A stretch of 5,113 nt of DNA, from assembly GCA_964391725.1 (NCBI GenBank), contig CAYMNB010000097.1, positions 1-5,113 of the forward strand. The letters are read 5' to 3'. Origin of the DNA: SpSt-1165 sp964391725 (lineage in GTDB: Bacteria > Chloroflexota > Anaerolineae > Anaerolineales > Anaerolineaceae). Within the stretch, counting starts at the first letter, position 1. Every line of letters starts with the position of its first letter. The notes beneath the pieces are model-generated. The model saw only the letters and a list, made by a program, of their open reading frames with translations, did not search any database and was not told the origin of the DNA. Positions 1 to 5,113 of the stretch are shown here, piece after piece. Made by a program: the position numbers and the translations under genes.

Positions 1-1862
1 TGTGAGCGGATTTCACGCAGGTATTGCCGGGTCAGATCCGCTTGGGGTGCACCCACAATGGCAATTTCTCTGTCGGGTATCACCAGCCGGCGGTAGCCAC
101 TCAACCAGTTGGCGCAGGCGGTGGGGAAGCGCTGGATGAAGTCCCACTCGCTACTCAGGGCTTGTTCTGCCACAGATATCCAGTGATTGCTGCCCTCATA
201 GGCGCTCATCAATAGCAGCAGGTTGACGGCTTGTGAACTGCCGCAAGGTTCGGCGCTATCGTGGTTGTTGCGCGCGCGTGCGATCAGCAGGTCGTCACCG
301 GCCATGCTGTCGTAGAAGCCTTCGCCTTCAACAAAGAAGCGTGGCAGCATCCTCTCCGTCAAGTCTTGTGCAGCAATATACCAGCGCTGATCAAAATCTG
401 ATTGATAAAGGGCTAACAGTGCGATGCCAAGCCCGGCATAGTCTTCCAAGAAGGCATTGTGTTTGGCGCTGCCCTGCCGCCATGAGCGCAGTAAGCTGCT
501 GTCTTTCATCAGGTTTTCCAACAGGAAATCAGCGTTTCTCTGGGCTGCCTGCAGGTAATCTGGCCGGTCGAGGTAAAGGGCGGCTTCGGCAAGGGCCTGT
601 AGCATGAGGGCATTCCAGCCGGTAAGCACTTTGTCATCTATGTGGGGAGCAATCCGCTGCGCGCGATAGTTGTACAGCGCTTCATGCACATGCTCATACA
701 CCTGGTCAAATTCATCCGGTGTCAAGTGCATATAACGGGCGGTTTCTGCCATGCTGTTCATCTGCTGCAAGACCACGCTGCCCTCCCAGTTGCCGGTCAC
801 GGGGATATGGTAGAGGGTGCGGGCGAACAGGTTGTGATCTTCATGGGGCAGGGCATGGTCGATCTCATCGCTGGTCCACACGTAGAATTTGCCTTCTACA
901 CCTTCTGAATCGGCATCGATGGAGCTGTAAAAACCGCCTTCGGGGTCGGTTATCTCACGCAGGACGAAATCGAGGGTGCGTTCGCACACCTTGCGGTAAA
1001 CGGGGTTCTTCGTAAGCAGGTAGGCATACAGATAGGCGCGTGCCAGCAGTGCGTTGTCATACAACATTTTCTCAAAGTGAGGCACCAGCCAGCGGGCGTC
1101 GGTGGAGTAACGGGCAAAACCACCGCCCACCACATCAAACATGCCGCCCTGTGCCATTGCATCCAGGGCATGCAGGGCCATTTTTTGCGCGGTTGTATCG
1201 CCTCCAGCGGCTTGTTCGAGTAAAAAGATCAAACGCAGCGGGTGGGGGAATTTGGGAGCACGCTCCCAACCGCCAAATTTCCAATCGTAACTTTCGGAAA
1301 ATTTTGCGGTGAGGGCTGCCAGGTTTTCTTTTGAAGGCACAGCTTCCTGTGGTTGTTCGCGGGGCTGCTCGAATAAAATTTTGGTGAGTTCGTCACCGGA
1401 CACCAGCACTTCATCGGGTTTGGTGCGCCAGGCTTCGGCAACGGCGGTGAGGATCTCATTAAAGGAAGGTATGTCGTAGCGCGGTACGGGCGGAAAATAG
1501 GTGCCGCCATAGAAAGGTTTGCCATCCGGTGTTAAAAAGACACTCATTGGCCAACCGCCAGATTTGGTCATGGTAACCACGGCGGTCATATAAATGTGGT
1601 CGAGGTCGGGGCGTTCTTCACGGTCAACTTTGATGGAAATGAAATCTTTATTGAGAATATCAGCAGTGGTTTGGTTCTCGAATGATTCATGCGCCATGAC
1701 ATGACACCAGTGACAGGCGGCGTAGCCGATCGAGAGAAAGATCAATTTGTTCTCCTCTTTGGCTTTTTGCAGGGCTTCTTCTCCCCACGGATACCAATCT
1801 ACCGGATTATCCTTGTGTTGCAGCAGGTAGGGGGAGTTTTCATATTGCAGGCGGTTGGGCAT
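1..1862 (-). CDS. DUF255 / YyaL-type thioredoxin-domain protein, 3' end cut by window
   Basis: The frame is open from the ATG at 1862-1860 to the window edge, giving 620 residues. The family (bacterial YyaL, human SPATA20) is usually near 650-700 residues, so only a short C-terminal part is missing. Residues about 1-160 form the thioredoxin-like domain: the family opening NSPYLLQHKDNPVDWYPWG (9-27), the CHWCH motif with C50 and C53, then KVDREERPDLD and GGWPMSVFLTPDGKPFYGGT. The rest is an alpha/alpha-barrel-like region with typical blocks: VGGGFARYSTD, VPHFEKMLYDN (H262), DADSEG (316-321), KFYVWT and DDKVLTGWN (409-417). There is no signal peptide, so it is probably cytosolic. The physiological role of the family is not settled; a redox or sugar-related function is only suggested by its folds. 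The start is supported by a GAGG six bases upstream. It is separated from the upstream epimerase by 90 bases and a possible weak terminator. Family assignment is sure; function is not. Confidence 0.95.
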   Translation of the reverse strand, partial: MPNRLQYENSPYLLQHKDNPVDWYPWGEEALQKAKEENKLIFLSIGYAACHWCHVMAHESFENQTTADILNKDFISIKVDREERPDLDHIYMTAVVTMTKSGGWPMSVFLTPDGKPFYGGTYFPPVPRYDIPSFNEILTAVAEAWRTKPDEVLVSGDELTKILFEQPREQPQEAVPSKENLAALTAKFSESYDWKFGGWERAPKFPHPLRLIFLLEQAAGGDTTAQKMALHALDAMAQGGMFDVVGGGFARYSTDARWLVPHFEKMLYDNALLARAYLYAYLLTKNPVYRKVCERTLDFVLREITDPEGGFYSSIDADSEGVEGKFYVWTSDEIDHALPHEDHNLFARTLYHIPVTGNWEGSVVLQQMNSMAETARYMHLTPDEFDQVYEHVHEALYNYRAQRIAPHIDDKVLTGWNALMLQALAEAALYLDRPDYLQAAQRNADFLLENLMKDSSLLRSWRQGSAKHNAFLEDYAGLGIALLALYQSDFDQRWYIAAQDLTERMLPRFFVEGEGFYDSMAGDDLLIARARNNHDSAEPCGSSQAVNLLLLMSAYEGSNHWISVAEQALSSEWDFIQRFPTACANWLSGYRRLVIPDREIAIVGAPQADLTRQYLREIRS

Positions 1863-1868
1863 TGCTGA

Positions 1869-1872
1869 CCTC
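1869..1872 (-). promoter_or_regulatory. Ribosome binding site of the DUF255 gene
   Basis: On the minus strand the bases before the start read CTGAGGTCAGCAATG. GAGG lies six bases from the ATG at 1862, which is good Shine-Dalgarno spacing and fixes the start. I found no convincing -35/-10 pair in the gap 1863-1928; TATACG on the minus strand is the nearest to a -10 box but has no good partner. Confidence 0.65.
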
Positions 1873-1928
1873 AGTTTCTTTTGTGTTCGTATAGCATTAA
1901 GTGTACGTGAGGCTTATTAGAATCAGGT

Positions 1929-1947
1929 AAAAAAAGGGTTATAAACC
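1929..1947 (-). terminator. Possible weak intrinsic terminator after the epimerase gene
   Basis: Starting five bases after the epimerase stop, the minus strand reads GGTT-TAT-AACC, then one C and seven T. The stem is only four base pairs, so it would be a weak terminator. An outer inverted repeat (CAGGT at 1924-1928 with ACCTG at 1945-1949) encloses the A/T tract and could form an alternative fold. Location and T-tract fit a terminator; the stem length argues for attenuation or leaky read-through into the DUF255 gene. Confidence 0.4.
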
Positions 1948-1952
1948 TGCTT

Positions 1953-2669
1953 TTAAGGGGTGAGATGGATAATGTCTTTGCCAGAAAAAATGTTGTCAGT
2001 ATAGATGCCCATAACGGTATACAATTCTCGCGGCACACTGATGTCTGCCAGATATAACTCGCCTAAGTATTCTGCTGCGCCTTCTTGCTGGAACCCAAGT
2101 TTGGGCAATGCCAGGGTCATGGTGGCTGTGGCTTTGATGGCTGGTTGATAGGCCTTGCCCGAAGCGGCATCCAGACCCGAAGGGACATCCAATGAAAGGA
2201 TAGGCACACCCATTTGATTGGCCCTACTGATCATATCGGCAGCATTACCTGTGGGGCAGCCAGAGAGACTGTAGCCAATGATGGCATCTATGATTAAATC
2301 TACAGGTTGGTCAGCAAGTTCAAACTGCGCTGGTGAGATGGTAAGGTTCAAAGATTGCAGGATTTGTAACTGATTTGCCGGCACTCCTCGATATTGATCA
2401 ATCGGGTGGGCGGTAATGACCTGTATATTGGCACCCCAATTGTGCAAGCGGCGGGCGCACACCAGCCCACCTCCACCATTTCCGCCGCGCCCTGCCAGAA
2501 TCACCACCCGCTTCCCATTTGGATTATTATCAAGGAATCTTTCTATTGCCAGCGCTGCCAGATTCCTGCCGGCATTTTCCATCATTTGAACCAGGCTGAT
2601 GTGAAATTGCTCTATCATTAATCGGTCAACTTCTCGCATTTGTTCTGTCGTTATGTAGGGGATGTTCAT
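1953..2669 (-). CDS. nnrE: NAD(P)H-hydrate epimerase, stand-alone YjeF N-terminal domain
   Basis: At 238 residues this is a complete YjeF_N domain without the ADP/ATP-dependent dehydratase domain that is fused to it in many bacteria. The family converts R-NAD(P)HX to the S form, so that the dehydratase can restore NAD(P)H; it is a cytosolic metabolite-repair enzyme. Visible motifs are ENAGRNLA (31-38), the glycine-rich loop GRGGNGGGGL (60-69), the DAIIGYSLSG strand with D128 (128-137; the equivalent Asp is the catalytic/potassium-binding residue in the family), DVPSGLDAASG (161-171) and ALPKLG (187-192). The loop usually reads NNGGDG; here both the first Asn and the Asp are Gly. The ATG at 2669-2667 overlaps the stop of the upstream HAD gene (ATGA), and no strong Shine-Dalgarno sequence precedes it, so translation is probably coupled. 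No dehydratase is seen in the window; a separate gene elsewhere would be needed. The gene ends with TAA at 1955-1953. Confidence 0.9.
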   Translation of the reverse strand: MNIPYITTEQMREVDRLMIEQFHISLVQMMENAGRNLAALAIERFLDNNPNGKRVVILAGRGGNGGGGLVCARRLHNWGANIQVITAHPIDQYRGVPANQLQILQSLNLTISPAQFELADQPVDLIIDAIIGYSLSGCPTGNAADMISRANQMGVPILSLDVPSGLDAASGKAYQPAIKATATMTLALPKLGFQQEGAAEYLGELYLADISVPRELYTVMGIYTDNIFSGKDIIHLTP

Positions 2670-3415
2670 GGCTCGTTCTTATTAATCTCTGCAACCAAAG
2701 TGGTAACTTGATGAATCAGGTCTTCAGGTCGGTCAACAATCAACGCTGGCGCCAAAAGATTCGACAGGTGAAGGAGATGTTGGGTGAAAGGTGTGGCAAC
2801 GGCAACCACGTGCATGCCTGCATTAAGCGCTGCCTCGACACCTACGGGAGAATCTTCAATGACCAAACATTCTTCTGACCTGACATGGAACTCATCACGC
2901 ACCAGGAAGTATATTTCAGGGTGAGGTTTTGGATGAGATATGTCATTAATCGTTGCTACAAAGTCAAACACCCCAGTTAATGAAAGCACTTCTAAAATAT
3001 TGCGTACCTGACGACAGGATGACATAGTCGCCAGCCCAATCCGGCAATGCATAAGCCGGGCTTGCTGTAATAATGCCATGGTATGAGGCCATTGATTATC
3101 TTTGATCACCTGCGGGTCATTGATCATTTTCTCATAGTGGCGCAATCGGATTTGGAGGAAAGCCTGCCAGGGTGTGGTTACCCCAAATTCTTGCATGAAT
3201 TGAATGGCAGTTTTTTCGAGGTTAAATTGCGCTAATAATTGTTGGGCTACCTCTTTTCGTGATAGTCCCACTACCTGTTTGAAAGCTTCCAATGCCTTTG
3301 ATTCTGTGATTTCGGCGGGGCACAATTCGATCGCTGCCTGGGCATACGAAATAGCTTTCAGCCGCTCAGTTTTAACCAGGGTACCATCCAGATCAAATAT
3401 CATGGCACGAATCAT
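2666..3415 (-). CDS. HAD-superfamily phosphatase, beta-phosphoglucomutase-like
   Basis: The protein has 249 residues and all four HAD motifs. Motif I is DLDGTLV (nucleophile D8, acid/base D10), motif II is LATMSS (T130), motif III is the lysine in HPKPHPEIY (K163), and motif IV is EDSPVGVEAA (E187, D188). The helical segment between about 15 and 100 is a C1-type cap, as in the phosphoglycolate phosphatase and beta-phosphoglucomutase subfamily. It should hydrolyse or transfer phosphate on a small cytosolic metabolite with magnesium; the substrate cannot be read from the sequence. The start is supported by AAAGGAA six bases or so upstream. The gene overlaps the epimerase by four bases and follows the CDP-alcohol transferase after 67 bases. 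Base composition appears somewhat more AT-rich than the DUF255 gene, by eye. A role linked to the neighbouring cofactor repair enzyme is possible but only inferred from position. Confidence 0.92.
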   Translation of the reverse strand: MIRAMIFDLDGTLVKTERLKAISYAQAAIELCPAEITESKALEAFKQVVGLSRKEVAQQLLAQFNLEKTAIQFMQEFGVTTPWQAFLQIRLRHYEKMINDPQVIKDNQWPHTMALLQQARLMHCRIGLATMSSCRQVRNILEVLSLTGVFDFVATINDISHPKPHPEIYFLVRDEFHVRSEECLVIEDSPVGVEAALNAGMHVVAVATPFTQHLLHLSNLLAPALIVDRPEDLIHQVTTLVAEINKNEP

Positions 3416-3482
3416 AAGGATTCCTTTCTGGTGTTGTTGCGTTCGTTTTTGATTGTATCGCGATCAGTCCTGCCAAAACCGA
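3416..3482. other. 67-base spacer between the lipid gene pair and the HAD-epimerase pair
   Basis: This is the only real gap between the two gene pairs. It holds the HAD ribosome binding site and an eight-base palindrome ATCGCGAT at 3457-3464. On the minus strand TACAAT resembles a -10 box, but there is no -35 hexamer at 16-18 bases, so a promoter here is unproven. No hairpin with a T tract is seen, so read-through from the lipid genes is likely. Confidence 0.4.
3421..3427 (-). promoter_or_regulatory. Ribosome binding site of the HAD phosphatase gene
   Basis: The minus strand reads AGAAAGGAATCCTTATG. AAGGA ends six bases before the ATG at 3415, a normal Shine-Dalgarno placement. This favours M1 over the second Met four codons further in. 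Confidence 0.65.
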
Positions 3483-4199
3483 TTATTTATTTCTGCTCAC
3501 GTATTTTTTGGGCGGGTCTTCTTTATACAGTTTGATGATGCCGCGTACTACATTGCTGAAAAACAACCAGAACAGAAACATCATCCAGGCGATGAAATAC
3601 AGGTCGAAATAACTGAATTCGATGGCGAACAACGTTACAGTGGGGAATTCAAAGAAGAACATAAAGATATTGGCAATCACAAACATCAGCCTGCCCTCGG
3701 TTGGCCCCAACATGGCAAAGGAGAGCTGGAATTTCTTGTGCACCTGGGTGTTGACGTAGACATAGATGTTCATCATCAGGTAAGCGGTGAGGGTCAGCAG
3801 CGCTACGTCTATCCTGACATAGGGCGTAAAGCCGATGCCGAGGAAAACCATCAGCATGGTGATGGTGTCAAGCAAATGATCCACGAAGAAGCCATAGCGC
3901 GGGCGCTCGATATGGCGCAGGCGTGCCATGTTACCATCGGTAGAGTCGCCGAACCAGTTCAGGAAAAAGCCGAATGATGCCAGCCACAGGAACCACGGCG
4001 ACCGGGTGCTGAGTATGTACCCCGCCAGGATACTGATTGAGCCGATCATGCCAATCAAGGTCATCATGTCAGGGTTTACCCAGTCCGGGGCGATGCCTAC
4101 GAACCAGTGGACAATGCGGGTTTCGATGCCGCCCAGCAGGGTGTTGTTGATGCGTTCAGGGTTGGCTTTTTTCTTGAGACTCTCTTCTTGCTTTGTCAT
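3483..4199 (-). CDS. CDP-alcohol phosphatidyltransferase family membrane protein
   Basis: This 238-residue integral membrane enzyme should transfer a phosphatidyl (or similar) group from a CDP-activated lipid to an alcohol, or use a CDP-alcohol with a lipid acceptor. The signature is clear: D85, D88-G89, A92-R93, G103, D107 and D111. These aspartates bind the metal ions and the CDP moiety in the family. Between R93 and G103 there are nine residues, one more than the textbook spacing. Hydrophobic segments lie at about 46-64, 68-84, 113-128, 132-150, 168-187 and 198-220, which fits the usual six-helix fold; the N- and C-terminal tails are charged and probably cytoplasmic. The substrate (inositol phosphate, glycerol phosphate, serine or other) cannot be decided. 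The start directly abuts the stop of the upstream acyltransferase, so the two are very likely one transcript and coupled in translation. A link to acylated phospholipid or glycolipid synthesis follows from this context. Confidence 0.92.
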   Translation of the reverse strand: MTKQEESLKKKANPERINNTLLGGIETRIVHWFVGIAPDWVNPDMMTLIGMIGSISILAGYILSTRSPWFLWLASFGFFLNWFGDSTDGNMARLRHIERPRYGFFVDHLLDTITMLMVFLGIGFTPYVRIDVALLTLTAYLMMNIYVYVNTQVHKKFQLSFAMLGPTEGRLMFVIANIFMFFFEFPTVTLFAIEFSYFDLYFIAWMMFLFWLFFSNVVRGIIKLYKEDPPKKYVSRNK

Positions 4200-5113
4200 T
4201 TAGGAATTCTCTCTCTCTGTTGTATTGATGTGGTTTTGCCAGACGGGATGGAACATACACCACTGTTCGGGGTGCTTTCGAATGGCATATTCGGTGTGTG
4301 TAAGGATTTTCTGAAGGTTATTAACGATCTCGTCCTGACGGTCAGGATAAGCGTCAGGAATGATGGGTTCGGATGCATCCAACGTATATTGGCAGTCATC
4401 GGTCATCACGCCTGTGAAGTGAAATACAGGTACCTGCAAACGCATGGCAAGACGGATATAGACAGTCGGGAGGTGCGCAGGTTTGCCAAAGAATGATACC
4501 GTATATTCCTCGTCAGGATGAGCGCGGTCGGTGCTGCCGGCCACCAATCCGCCGTCGCGGATGGTCTGCATAGCAGTTTGCATCGCACGGGTGGAGGCTG
4601 GGGTCACACGGACGCCATAAGCGGCGCGGATTATGTTTTCATTCTTGTAACTGCGTGTTGGGTTAGGAATGGACAGTGCCTGTGCGTTTTTAAAGTGTTG
4701 TGCCAATTCCATGCCGGCTATGTCGGTACCAACGAAATGAGGTGATACAGCGACGGCGCCACTGTTGGTGTTTTTGAGGTAATTGATCATGGCTTTAGCG
4801 CCGTCGGTCAGGTGGATGCGGTCGCGCAGAGATTGCTTGTCTTTGACAAAATGAAAAAAGTCATACAACGCTTGAGACCGAAGATAAAAACATCTCAGCG
4901 CTGTAGCTTTGTATTGTTTTTCAGTCATATTGTCGCCGAAAACCACTTTCAGGTTGGCGATCATCTTGCGTTGTTCATCGCTCAGGGGAATGATGCCGCC
5001 GCGCAGGCGGTCGGCCTGTTTTAATAACCAGTGGGCAAACGGCGGTTGTGCCTTCTGCGCAAGGGTCAGAAGGGCATCTAATAATAGGGGACTGTTTAGC
5101 GGATTGTTATCTG
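4200..5113 (-). CDS. HtrB/PatA-type lysophospholipid acyltransferase, 5' end cut by window
   Basis: The frame stays open from the window edge (5111, first full codon) to TAA at 4202-4200, giving 303 visible residues. The family is about 290-320 residues, so only a few residues are missing. An internal ATG at 4964 is not the likely start: the 49 residues before it continue the family pattern, including LLKQADRLRGG and a charged helix leading into NLKVVFGD. The catalytic HX4D motif lies in VAVSPHFVGTDIAG, with H125 and D130 counted from the edge. A second family block, STDRAHPDEEYTVSFFGKPA followed by PTVYIRLAMRLQVPVF, matches the region after the substrate pocket. The enzyme should move an acyl chain from acyl-CoA or acyl-ACP onto a lipid or glycolipid at the inner face of the membrane. 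The family includes lipid A lauroyltransferases and the mycobacterial PIM acyltransferase; I cannot choose the acceptor. It abuts the CDP-alcohol transferase gene, so a shared lipid pathway is likely. Confidence 0.9.
   Translation of the reverse strand, partial: DNNPLNSPLLLDALLTLAQKAQPPFAHWLLKQADRLRGGIIPLSDEQRKMIANLKVVFGDNMTEKQYKATALRCFYLRSQALYDFFHFVKDKQSLRDRIHLTDGAKAMINYLKNTNSGAVAVSPHFVGTDIAGMELAQHFKNAQALSIPNPTRSYKNENIIRAAYGVRVTPASTRAMQTAMQTIRDGGLVAGSTDRAHPDEEYTVSFFGKPAHLPTVYIRLAMRLQVPVFHFTGVMTDDCQYTLDASEPIIPDAYPDRQDEIVNNLQKILTHTEYAIRKHPEQWCMFHPVWQNHINTTERENS
4208..4218 (-). promoter_or_regulatory. Purine-rich GA tract likely serving as ribosome binding site
   Basis: On the minus strand an 11-base alternating AGAGAGAGAGA lies eight bases before the ATG of the CDP-alcohol transferase. 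It also encodes Glu-Arg-Glu near the C-terminus of the acyltransferase. It contains no GGAGG core, so it is a weak site at best, consistent with translation passing on from the upstream gene whose stop codon touches this start. Confidence 0.4.

Noticed and set aside
45..54. Ten-base perfect palindrome GGGTGCACCC
   Set aside because: It lies inside the DUF255 coding sequence and encodes ordinary family residues (VGAP); nothing suggests an operator.
233..1015. Several overlapping plus-strand open frames rich in Arg, Cys and Gly
   Set aside because: They are antisense to the DUF255 gene, which has continuous conserved family motifs through this stretch.
950..1525. Two minus-strand open frames in another frame of the DUF255 gene
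   Set aside because: Out of frame with the conserved VPHFEKMLYDN and GGWPMSVF blocks; their products are low-complexity shadows rich in Trp, Cys, Pro and Ser.
3416..3426. Inverted repeat AAGGA/TCCTT overlapping the HAD ribosome binding site, as a possible sequestering hairpin
   Set aside because: At most four base pairs with a three-base loop can form, too weak to control translation.
3457..3464. Palindrome ATCGCGAT considered as an operator or as a HIP1-like repeat
   Set aside because: It occurs once as far as I can see in non-coding sequence, does not match HIP1 (GCGATCGC), and eight bases is too short to separate from chance.
3453..3977. Plus-strand open frame of 174 codons with a hydrophilic, His/Glu-rich product
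   Set aside because: It lies opposite the CDP-alcohol transferase, whose full signature and membrane helices are on the minus strand. The composition is what the reverse of a hydrophobic gene gives, and no family motif is present.
4107..4496. Plus-strand open frame of 129 codons across the junction of the two lipid genes
   Set aside because: It spans two well-supported minus-strand genes, has no recognisable domain, and no ribosome binding site of note.
4200..4964. Acyltransferase starting at the ATG at 4964 (254 residues)
   Set aside because: The frame continues upstream to the window edge with family-like sequence, and 254 residues would be short for this family; the true start is most likely beyond 5113.

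Overview
The window is a tightly packed bacterial segment in which every gene I can support lies on the minus strand. It reads in the direction 5113 to 1. The gene order in transcription is: an HtrB/PatA-type acyltransferase (5' end cut by the window edge), a CDP-alcohol phosphatidyltransferase, a HAD phosphatase, a stand-alone NAD(P)H-hydrate epimerase, and a large DUF255/YyaL-type thioredoxin-domain protein (3' end cut by the other edge). I see no RNA genes, insertion sequences, CRISPR arrays, prophage genes or long repeats. No gap between genes exceeds 100 bases.

The first two genes abut exactly (TAA directly followed by ATG). They encode two membrane-lipid enzymes, one transferring an acyl chain and one joining a CDP-activated lipid to an alcohol head group. 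The pairing recalls the pgsA-patA neighbourhood of mycobacterial phosphatidylinositol mannoside synthesis, but no mannosyltransferase is visible here. After a 67-base spacer come the HAD phosphatase and the epimerase, which overlap by four bases (ATGA) and are probably translationally coupled. A weak hairpin with a seven-T tract follows the epimerase and may end or reduce transcription. The DUF255 gene starts after a 90-base gap with its own good ribosome binding site.

The organism is probably a Gram-positive-like or monoderm/atypical-diderm environmental bacterium of moderate GC content (about half). Protein style, especially the HAD N-terminus and the glycine-rich variant of the epimerase motif, suggests Chloroflexota (Anaerolineae-like). 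This is an inference from memory of related sequences, not a database result.

Most of the window is ordinary housekeeping metabolism and lipid synthesis, and I find no strong case for a new system. The points most worth a second look are the abutting acyltransferase/CDP-alcohol transferase pair, a one-residue-longer spacing in the CDP-alcohol transferase signature, and the Asp-to-Gly variant in the epimerase glycine loop.
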